Shown piece after piece: positions 56,801 through 64,000 of a stretch of 64,000 nt of DNA. A program made the position numbers and the translations under genes. Under the pieces are notes generated by a model. That model had not been told where the DNA came from and did no database searches. It was given only the letters and a program-made list of their open reading frames with translations. This stretch comes from Macrosoma leucophasiata (Eukaryota; Arthropoda; Insecta; Lepidoptera; Hedylidae), in contig JAWQUS010000019.1 in the NCBI GenBank assembly GCA_036365455.1, positions 12,562,001 to 12,626,000 on the forward strand, read 5' to 3'. The number at the start of each line of letters is the position of its first letter. The first letter of the stretch is position 1.

Positions 56801-57535
56801 ACCCCAGTTAGCCTTTTTTGTGTTATAGATCCTTGTGGTTCTATTTATGTTAATCCCTTTACTTTTTTGCAGGTTAATTTTGAAAATGATCCCATTATGG
56901 TCCGAGCTGGTGAGCCCCTGCTCCACGTGCCAGTCCTCCACCAGGTCGAGCAAGTCCCGCGAACACGCCGTCACATCCACAAAGCTGCTGTACGCTTTGC
57001 CGCCCCGTATCGTGTCGAAGGTGGGCGTTTCTCCCACGTTGAGTACCTGAAGGTCAGACTCTTCCAGGATCCCTGACAATTCGTCTCCCCTGAGGTCGAC
57101 CTTAGTGCTGCCCCACCAGGTACTCTTTGCATTGGCGTCGCCTCCGAAGATGATCTTGCAGTGGCCCAGCTTCCTCAATATGCTTTTCACCTGCTCCAGG
57201 TAAGGCTCTATTGGGCGGTCTGGCTCAAAGTAGAAGGAAACTACTGCGATTTCCCAGGCACTGGTGCGGATCCTCACCACTACGATGTTGTTAGTGGTGA
57301 GTTCTGGGTGCTGTAAGACATCAAGGTCGGTGTCGTATACTACGATGGCCGCCTTGACGCACCCCCCTCCTTGATCAGTGCTCTGGTACACTCTAGCCCC
57401 TCGGTAGTCCTTCATTCTTTTTGCCCCGCCCACATAAGGCTCCTGGAGCAGTGCAACAGAGAACTTACGTTGGTTGGCTTCTAGCATTAGCTCGGTGGTG
57501 GCGAGTTCTTTTCTTTGAAGATTGGCTTGGGCCAC
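53882..57535 (-). CDS. TRAS-like ORF2 (endonuclease-RT-RNase H), copy 2
   Basis: 1217 codons from the same GTG; intact. I see five amino-acid differences from copy 1 (for example DRPI versus DRPK, KGCV versus KGCI, LLLDS versus LLLDP). Catalytic motifs AFADD and FTDGSK are unchanged. Valine in the RT motif GCVQGS and serine in LLLDS are probably the ancestral residues, since LLDS also occurs in the other subfamily at 52930. Confidence 0.9.
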   Translation of the reverse strand: MAQANLQRKELATTELMLEANQRKFSVALLQEPYVGGAKRMKDYRGARVYQSTDQGGGCVKAAIVVYDTDLDVLQHPELTTNNIVVVRIRTSAWEIAVVSFYFEPDRPIEPYLEQVKSILRKLGHCKIIFGGDANAKSTWWGSTKVDLRGDELSGILEESDLQVLNVGETPTFDTIRGGKAYSSFVDVTACSRDLLDLVEDWHVEQGLTSSDHNGIIFKINLQKSKGININRTTRIYNTKKANWGQFREKLTQLNNESGINGSEINKINNKIELEENIIKYTDNIIQSSQENIALSKNKNTLTIPWWSEELAELKSAVATRKRRIRCAAPIRRAKVVAEYLKMKTEYECKAKNASTCSWKSFCEKQDREGVWEGIYRVIGRTKKREEDLPLAVNGKTLNPSQSAALLAETFYPVDSESTDNADHQQTREAASRVNEWCYNVDHDPPFTMLELKTAVEGFNPKKAPGADGLTADICKQAILQDPETFLALTNKSLQLSHFPDLWKIATIIILRKPGKETYQDPKSYRPIGLLPILGKILEKMLVARLKWYLVPRTSTRQYGFMPQRSTEDSLYALVNHIRAEIKARKIVTLISLDIEGAFDSAWWPAIKVRLAEEKIPGNIRRLIDSYLVSRKVRLRYAGEEVTRDTTKGCVQGSIAGPILWNLLLDSLLKQMENKGHHCQAFADDVVLIFAAETALEIELEANTALAHVHAWGVKNKLRFAPHKTTAMVLTKKLKYDTPRLHMAGTDINMSQEVKLLGLTIDSKLTFNPHVANVCRKAVNFYKQLSKAAKASWGLHSDIIRTIYIATVEPVITYAASVWAPATRKIGVQKQLNAVQRGFAQKLCKAYRTVSLNSALALAGILPLDLRIQEAASLYEAKKGSPRHGLGDREVERPVRFAEHPHPAEHMDIKFECLENQEQVDSRNAQTVRLFTDGSKIEGKVGAALSLWNSEAETKAIKLCLPSYCTVYQAELLAICRATSEVLQMGAGSFGIYSDSKAALQTVVNQASPHPLAVEARRNLAGALKLGKDVSFFWVRAHAGLPGNERADELAKEAALRSRRKPDYDLCPVSFVKGRIRSESLDEWNQRYTSGSTASVTKLFLPEVRGAYKIVRQLQPAGVITQLMTGHGGLSQYLHRFKCKESPSCVCDPDQEETIPHIIVNCPVHSLLRHDTEQKLGTKITESNIHILLKHKDTRNDFVHYCTKIMELVIKRNRVDI

Positions 57536-57590
57536 TGTGTACGACGTCCTTCTGGTTGGGGTGCCTGCCCTTTCGCCGTGTGTGGGAACC

Positions 57591-59078
57591 TTAGCAGTAT
57601 GCGATCTTCGCTCTTGCTAAAGTGTCCCACCTTCTACGTACTGCACAGTCACTACTGAATGCGCTATGTTCGACATTGTCGATCTTAGCGCTCACGCAGT
57701 TGCAGCACGTAGCGGGTGTCCCCGCCAGCCAGTCTGCGCAATCGGTCCTCACATGGGGGCCTCCGCAGTGACTGCATTTTTCTTGTCGCTCCGTACAGAA
57801 TCGTCGACCGTGTCCATAGCCTAGGCACATGGTGCACTGGACTAGGGGCGACTGGTCTGCTACCTTGACCTTCTGGATATCGATATGGAGCTCTCCCCTA
57901 TCCAGAATGCGGTTATATAGTGTCGGGGACACCCTTATCACGACATGGCTAGTGTGGGGGTTCCGACCTTTTTTACGGAATCGTACTTCGATTCGATCCT
58001 CCTCCCCGCTGAGGTCGCGGAATATTTCCCGGTTTTGCTTCCGTACAGCTTCAAGGATGTCATCGTTGCTGATGAACAACATGACACCCTTGAGGATCAA
58101 GAGTGGGTCTTTATTCCGCACCTCTTCTACGGAGAGGTGGTCCCCCGCCTGCTTTAGCCTTTCTTGGACCCTTTCCTGGTCCATTTTCGTCCTGCAGCCG
58201 AGAATGACTTTCCTATTCTTGGCCTTACGAACTTGGTCAACGGTAACCCAGCCATCCGTTGCCTTGACGGCTTGCCTCACTCGATTCAGGACCTCGTCCC
58301 CAGTTTCGGTTTCGTCTTTCGACGTTATCACGACCGAATGCAGGGCTGTCCTTTCTGGTTGTGGTCGTCCTGGTTGGCTGGTCACCGCGTTGGCGTAGGT
58401 CTTTCTGTACGCGATGTCTTCAACTGATTTTTTCAGGGATTCGTTGAGGCCTTCCATTTGTGTCGTGTTTTCTTGTATTATTTTTTTGTGTTCTTCTATC
58501 ATTATCGTCAGCTCTTTTATTGCTTTGTTTTCGTCTCTCTTCTCTTCCGTTTCTGTCTCTACCCTACTCTCTGTCCTTTTCTCTCTCCTCTCCGCCTCTG
58601 CCTCTTTGACAAGCTGATACATTCTCTCTATTGCGCTCATCACTTCGTTTTTTATTTCAGTTTTTGTATTTCTAGAGGCGTTGAGGTGTATTTTTGCCTT
58701 TTGTAGGCAGTCCCGTGCCTCCTGTACCCTGTCTTTTTTGATTGGCCTGGTTTTTTCCAGGGTGCTAGGACTCTGTACAGTTTCCACAGGGGTGGTAGAG
58801 TCAGTGGTTTTTTGGGAAAGTCGCGCGGTGGGTACAGGTACTGGTGGCTTTTTCCTAGGGGTTGTGGGGGAGGCGAGTTTCGGCTTCGATGTGGGTGGGG
58901 TCTTATTGGGAGGGGGTCCGGTGTTAATTTTCCCTGTCTCCCATTCTCCTATGCTCCGTCTGACGTTCGGGTTGGATGGTCCTGCCATCGTCGTCGTGCT
59001 TAAGCTTACGTCAACAGGAGATTTCGCTTGGGCATTAGCTTGCTCCATTTTCTTGGCTGGCGTGCGTATGCCAAACAT
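57591..59078 (-). CDS. TRAS-like ORF1 (Gag-like), copy 2
   Basis: 495 residues, same domains as 46891-48378. Visible differences: an Asn/Ser change near residue 27, Ala/Val in the Pro-rich part, and Ser/Thr in the first zinc knuckle (CTMCLGYGHG). Zinc-ligand residues are all kept. Confidence 0.9.
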   Translation of the reverse strand: MFGIRTPAKKMEQANAQAKSPVDVSLSTTTMAGPSNPNVRRSIGEWETGKINTGPPPNKTPPTSKPKLASPTTPRKKPPVPVPTARLSQKTTDSTTPVETVQSPSTLEKTRPIKKDRVQEARDCLQKAKIHLNASRNTKTEIKNEVMSAIERMYQLVKEAEAERREKRTESRVETETEEKRDENKAIKELTIMIEEHKKIIQENTTQMEGLNESLKKSVEDIAYRKTYANAVTSQPGRPQPERTALHSVVITSKDETETGDEVLNRVRQAVKATDGWVTVDQVRKAKNRKVILGCRTKMDQERVQERLKQAGDHLSVEEVRNKDPLLILKGVMLFISNDDILEAVRKQNREIFRDLSGEEDRIEVRFRKKGRNPHTSHVVIRVSPTLYNRILDRGELHIDIQKVKVADQSPLVQCTMCLGYGHGRRFCTERQEKCSHCGGPHVRTDCADWLAGTPATCCNCVSAKIDNVEHSAFSSDCAVRRRWDTLARAKIAYC

Positions 59079-61681
59079 TTTGCCGGCTGTTACTAATCTA
59101 GTAATCCGAACAATCTATATATAAATGCACAAATATAGGATAGACAGATAGACAATAATTAATTTTTAAAATTTTTCTTTACAGATATACCTGCAAGTAA
59201 GGAAAGCTATGGGTTTGTAAAAGTTGTAAATGGTCTTTACTTACTTGCAAGTTACGTTCGTTATGGTTACTAATATACTAATTACCTTTCTTTTGTTTAC
59301 AGGTCTTCGCGCAGCTCCAGTCAGCGGTAATCAACGAGTCAGCGGGATCGACGAGGTCGCGAGGACAGCGGGGTCGACAAGTCAACAGGGGCTGTGAGGT
59401 AGGAGAGAGGAGGGGAGCTACGCTACGCCCGATGTTACGCCGGATCTCAGGTAAGTGACCTTGTTTAATTTTTTATTTTTAGTGTAGTCAAGTTTTAGGG
59501 AATTATCAGCTGTAAAAGTGTGGGGCTTTTATTGTCTTTACAATGGCTCTACGTAGAGCTGGTTATACGTTCTAAGTTATTTCTATTAGCTTTCTAGATA
59601 TTCCTAAGATACAATCTTGTCACTTAATTACTTTTATTATTATATATAATGTCAAGTGTGTTATAACTTCAGTAATATTACTTTTTGTGGGGCGTTCCCG
59701 CGTCGCGCTAGATACAAATGAGTCTTAATTACTGACCGTCATAAAGCATTAAGAAAAATACAAGTACAAGATTTATTTTTCAAAAAAAATATTTTTGACT
59801 CTACCTAGAGTCAAACTCTATGTTCCGATGAATAGCTCTCGTCGAGCCCTATCAATCGACACCAAACTCGGGTAACCCAGCTATAGTAGTTTCCGAGTTA
59901 TCAGTACTCCGATTCTCGGACTAATTTCGTGCAAGCTGTCCGAATCTCGGAAAATTCGTGTATCTCGGGAACCACGGGGCGTAGAGTACCCGACCTTGGG
60001 CTTTCCTGAATGGGGCCGTCGAGAGCTATCCGATGGTGTGGTTTTCAGCACTACAAATTTGTTGGCCCTGAAATTGGCTGAAATTTAGCTAAAAACAAAG
60101 AAAAAGTCCTATCCAGTCAACCAGAGGAAACCCCAGTGCTCTACGACCTTTGGTTGGGAAGATATATAGATTTGAAAATTTTCAAAATGGCGGCTGAGCT
60201 GTCAAGTGCTCTGTTTGCCGGCGTCTATCTTCCTTTCCAGATGCCGCAGGACACCCGAGTTTGGGTTCGCTGAACCCGTCTCAGTCTGCTCTCCACGGTG
60301 GTACCACTTTCAGGAGGCAAGTTATTCAGGACGCTGAAATTACCTGAAATTGGGTGCGATAGAAAGAATGAAGTCCCCTGGTACCAAATCTGAAGTCGGC
60401 GACTCCGTGCGACCTCCGGTTTCAGAGATATGTAAGTTTAAATAAAACCAAGATGGCGGCCCAACTGTCAAAGTGTAACTTTGAAGGGTGATATCTCCGG
60501 AACTATGAGGCGCAGGAAGTTCCGGTTTTCAGGGGGGATGATGCGCCGGTGTTTTGTACCTCGTGAAAGTGGTTTCAGCGTTGAAAACGTTTTGGGCCTC
60601 AATTTGATTGAGACTAGTCTAAACACAAAATAAAGTCCTTGCCCTCTCTCAGGAAGAAAACCGCGTTTTCGTACGGCTATTACTTTCGGAGTTATTGAGG
60701 TTTAAACTTTGTCCGAGAAAATTTAAAATGGCGGAAAATTCGGATATTTTTCAATTTTAGAGTTGGAGAGTCAAAATTTTGGGTGAAGATGGTACGGATG
60801 TGTTACTTAATAGCAATGGCAGTGTCAAAATACTTGATTTATTAATATTTTCGGAATTAGGTGGAAAAATGTTAAAAAATTCAATAACTCCAAAAGTATA
60901 AGTACAAAAATTTTTTGAAAAATCGTCAAATTATAAACAAATCTTTATCTTTAATACCAGTTTCTCATACATTTACTTTCCATACAAATCTTTTCAGTAA
61001 ATTTAAATTTTTTGAAATTTTTGGTTTTTTAATTTTAATTTAAAAACTATAGGTACTAAAATTATATCGTCCCGTCTATAAAGTCTTCAAATGAGCGCGC
61101 CAAGGATAGCACTTCAAGAATTTCAATATTTGTCCTGGTTAAGCCGGAAACGCTGTCTGAAGTTTGAAGATTAAAGAGCTCGTTAAAAATAGAGCTGTTG
61201 TCCAAAAATTTTGAAAAACGTACCATAGGCTACGTCAATTTTGCGGTATCTTCTCCCAAAAAATCTTCTTCCTAGCTCGTCTCCTTCAGGTACCTCGTGA
61301 CACGTGGTTGCGTGGTTTTTCTGTCTTAACTGAAGAGGGCGTGGCTGGACTACAGCTTCTTCGGCACAGGGAGGTAGGGCGCCAAAAACTCCAGCGTTTA
61401 ACAGCAAAAAATATATGGGGTACAGATCTCGTTCGTGAGATATATAAGTTTTTCTAAAACTTATGTTTGTCACACTAACCTAACTTTCGGTTTTTCGGTT
61501 ATAACTTTGTTTGCACTTCACGGATTTTTATGCACTTTTCACCAATAGGTGGCACTCACTTTTGCGCACAGAACACAATTTGTTTCACGTAAATCCGTTA
61601 AGAAAAACCCACTTTTTTCGATTTTTTACTGCGGAACGCACGTGTTTTCACTCTTGTTCGCACGAGGGGTGAAGAGCGACT
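59079..61681 (-). promoter_or_regulatory. Long 5' UTR/promoter region of TRAS-like copy 2
   Basis: Counterpart of 48379-50982; the ATGGCGG-type motifs are conserved at 60184-60194, 60450-60460 and 60725-60734. Confidence 0.5.
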
Positions 61682-61830
61682 GGTTAGGTTAGGTTAGGTT
61701 AGGTTAGGTTAGGTTAGGTTAGGTTAGGTTAGGTTAGGTTAGGTTAGGTTAGGTTAGGTTAGGTTAGGTTAGGTTAGGTTAGGTTAGGTTAGGTTAGGTT
61801 AGGTTAGGTTAGGTTAGGTTAGGTTAGGTT

Positions 61831-61833
<3 letters not shown>
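61682..61833 (+). repeat. (TTAGG)n telomeric repeat block, about 30 units
   Basis: Pure repeats between the 5' end of TRAS-like copy 2 and the next poly(T). Confidence 0.97.
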
Positions 61834-61863
<30 letters not shown>

Positions 61864-63376
61864 CTTTTTTTCAAGGTTCCCTCTGATTTAGGAGTCAGAG
61901 ACTTTATTTTTATAATTTTTATTTGTTGACTATTTCTATGTTTATTTTCTAATTATTATAAGTGAAGATTTTTACATTTTGTGTATTTCTTTATTTTATT
62001 ACTTTCTACTACTACTACTTGCTATCAATGATGTATATATTTAGTTTCTTATGATATCCTATCTTAACTGTATGTTATTTAACTCTATTTATTTACTATA
62101 TTTTGTCATATGCTATTGGAATATAATATATTTATATAGAATAGCATATTTTTATTTATCTCGTCTTATTTCTATTTATTACTACGCTACATATGTCTGT
62201 ACAGTATTTTATTACTACGTCACGTTTTTCCTTACTTACTAACAATGATGAGATACTTTCTGATGTTATTTTTTCTTCAATTTCTTGTTCCAAATTGTAT
62301 CTGGCCAATGCGTGTACCGGGCAGTTATATAGGATGTGCGGGATTGATTCTGTACTGTCAGGCTCACAGACACATGACGGGCTCTCCTTACAATTAAATC
62401 GATGCAGATATTCAGAGAACCCGCCATGACCCGTGAGTACTTGCGTCAGCAGCCCTACCGGTTGGATCTTTTTGATCAGGCAATGAGAGGTCCGAGCTTC
62501 TGGGAAAAACATCCTCGTTATTGAGGCAGTTTCACCGGACTTGTACCTCCGGTTCCATTCGTCGAGTGAATCACTGCGGATTAGTTGCTTTACGAATGAA
62601 ACCGGACAGAGGTCATAGTCCGGCTTCCTCTTGGAACGCAGAGCTGCCTCTTTTGCATGATAATCAGCCCGCTCGTTGCCTGGAAGGCCTGCGTGCGCCT
62701 TGACCCAGAACAAGGAGATTTCCTTGCCCTGAGTCAACGCACACTCGAGGTTTCTCCTTATTTTTACAGCGAGCTGGTGACGCGTGCCGTGATTTATTAC
62801 AGTCTCCAGAGCCGACTTTGAATCGCTATATACGCCGAAGCTTGTGTGCTTGCTCTTGAGGATCTCGCTCGACGCTCTGCATATGGCCAGCAGTTCCGCC
62901 TGATAGACCGTGCAGTACGATGACAGTCCAAGTTTGATGGCTTTGGTCTCCATCTCGCTGTTCCATATAGATAGTGCAGCTCCGACCTGGCCATCAATCT
63001 TGCTGCCATCGGTGAATATCCGCACTGTCTGCCGATTGTGCTCATCTACTAGAGTTTGGTCTACCAGACTTAGGAACTGAAGGTCCATATGTTTTGCGGG
63101 ATGAGATGATTCTGCAAATCCTACCGACCGCTCCACCTCCCTGTCACCTAGCACCAGTCGGGATGACCCTCTCCTGGCCTCGTACAAGGCGGCTGCTTCT
63201 TGTATCCTAAGATCAAGAGGCAGCATCCCAGCAAGTATCAGGGCCGCATTTAGTGAGACGGTACGATAGGACTTGCAGATCTTCTGAGCGAAACCTCTCT
63301 GCACGGTATTGAGCAGCTTTTGGGTCCCAATTTTATTTGCTGCTGGAGCCCAGGCGCTTGCGGCGTATAGAATGAT
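61834..63376 (-). mobile_element. 5'-truncated TRAS-like element of a third subfamily
   Basis: Poly(T) 61834-61863 against TTAGG, T-rich 3' UTR, ORF2 C-terminus, then an abrupt junction to GGTTAGG at 63376/63377. Related to copies 1 and 2 but with many substitutions. Confidence 0.88.
62156..63376 (-). pseudogene. Truncated ORF2 C-terminus (end of RT, RNase H, Cys/His motif)
   Basis: Open from the 5' junction at 63376 to the stop at 62156. Contains RNase H motifs FTDGSKI, VYSDSKS and NERAD, and the terminal CVCEPDS...H...C motif. The endonuclease and RT catalytic core are missing, so it cannot act alone. Confidence 0.85.
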
Positions 63377-63400
63377 GGTTAGGTTAGGTTAGGTTAGGTT

Positions 63401-63403
<3 letters not shown>
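63377..63403 (+). repeat. Short (TTAGG)n block, 5 units
   Basis: GGTTAGGTTAGG repeats followed directly by another poly(T). Confidence 0.93.
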
Positions 63404-63444
<41 letters not shown>

Positions 63445-63518
63445 CTACTGCATACACTGCGGTTATGTATTAATACCGCAACATTGAACACTATTTGCTT
63501 AATACTACTTAAGTTATT

Positions 63519-63566
<48 letters not shown>

Positions 63567-64000
63567 TCCCTCTTCCCTCTTTTCTATCTTTCGTTACAAT
63601 ACATATCTTACAACTATCTTATGATCTATTGTGTTTTATGTCTATGTCTGTGGTGTCTCGTACATCAGTTACACAGTTATAGTTCTACGGGATTTCTTAT
63701 TTCTAGTCTTGCCTATTGTATACATAACATTTATTTATTTCTAATCTATACATTTCTACTTTCCTCTTACAGTTATTTTTTATTTTTTTTTTTTTTTATT
63801 TTTATTTTTATTATTATTTTTTTTTTTTTTTTTTTTCTTCCCTCTTATTTTCTATCTTTCGTTACAATACTTATCTTACAACTATCTTATGATCTATTGT
63901 GTTTTATGTCTATGTCTGTGGTGTCTCGTACATCAGTTACACAGTTATAGTTCTACGGGATTTCTTATTTCTAGTCTTGCCTATTCTATACATAACATTT
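63404..64000 (-). repeat. T-rich retroelement 3'-end debris with a direct repeat
   Basis: Poly(T) 63404-63441, about 80 bp of unique sequence, a second poly(T) (about 63522-63565), then a segment 63571-63732 repeated at 63836-64000 (offset about 267 bp, few differences) separated by T-rich DNA. Poly(T) implies minus-strand elements, as for the others. No protein is recognisable, and the second copy is cut by the window end. Confidence 0.6.

Larger units (their letters stand above)
53278..61681 (-). mobile_element. TRAS-like telomere-specific non-LTR retrotransposon, full-length copy 2
   Basis: Same structure and junctions as copy 1 (42583-50982): poly(T) 53278-53320, ORF2, ORF1, long 5' UTR and a 5' end at CGACT-GGTTAGG. 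Differences are scattered single substitutions and a few 1-base indels, with both ORFs intact, implying very recent activity or a segmental copy. Confidence 0.92.

Overview
The window looks like nuclear DNA of an insect, most likely a lepidopteran. The coding exons are intron-split and GC-rich in AT-rich flanks. (TTAGG)n arrays are present, the insect telomeric repeat, and TRAS-like R1-clade retrotransposons sit in them with a fixed orientation and phase. There is an errantivirus-type LTR element with an env gene, and several SINE and LINE relics of kinds common in Lepidoptera. No prokaryotic feature is seen.

Two host genes lie divergently in the left 26 kb. On the minus strand (11170 to beyond position 1) is a syntaxin-17 gene (autophagosomal Qa-SNARE). 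Four exons are readable and join in phase; the end of the SNARE motif and the membrane anchor lie outside the window. On the plus strand (13142-25695) is a complete IWS1 (Spn1) transcription-elongation factor gene. Thirteen exons join in phase to about 798 codons: an Arg/Ser-rich N-terminus, a Gly/Glu-rich acidic stretch, and the conserved TFIIS-N-like C-terminal core.

The most unusual feature is that both genes carry tandem repeats built from an exon edge plus the adjoining intron or UTR: 172 bp x3 in STX17, an approximately 50-72-bp array at one IWS1 splice donor, a 102-bp duplication at another, a 145-bp-type array of 37 copies (5.4 kb) over the penultimate IWS1 exon, and a 49-bp x14 array over the IWS1 stop codon. 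In the 37-copy array and the STX17 array each extra copy is bounded by AG and GT dinucleotides and is a multiple of three long, so each could in principle splice in frame as a mini-exon. Apparent decayed copies of STX17 exon 2 lie in its intron.

From 27.4 to 35.2 kb is a structurally complete errantivirus-like element on the minus strand, with LTRs identical by eye, a 4-bp target duplication, a tRNA-Ser-type primer site and open gag, pol and env frames. The interval 35.2-42.1 kb is AT-rich intergenic DNA with scattered repeats.

From 42.08 kb to the end the DNA is telomere-like or subtelomeric. A 33-copy 15-bp satellite (TTAGG-CTAGC-TCGAG) is followed by short (TTAGG)n blocks separated by TRAS-like non-LTR retrotransposons, all on the minus strand with poly(A) ends facing left. 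Two are full length and nearly identical (8.4 kb each), two are 5'-truncated members of other subfamilies, and T-rich 3'-end debris closes the window. The G-rich strand runs rightward, which would place the chromosome end to the right if this is a real subtelomere.
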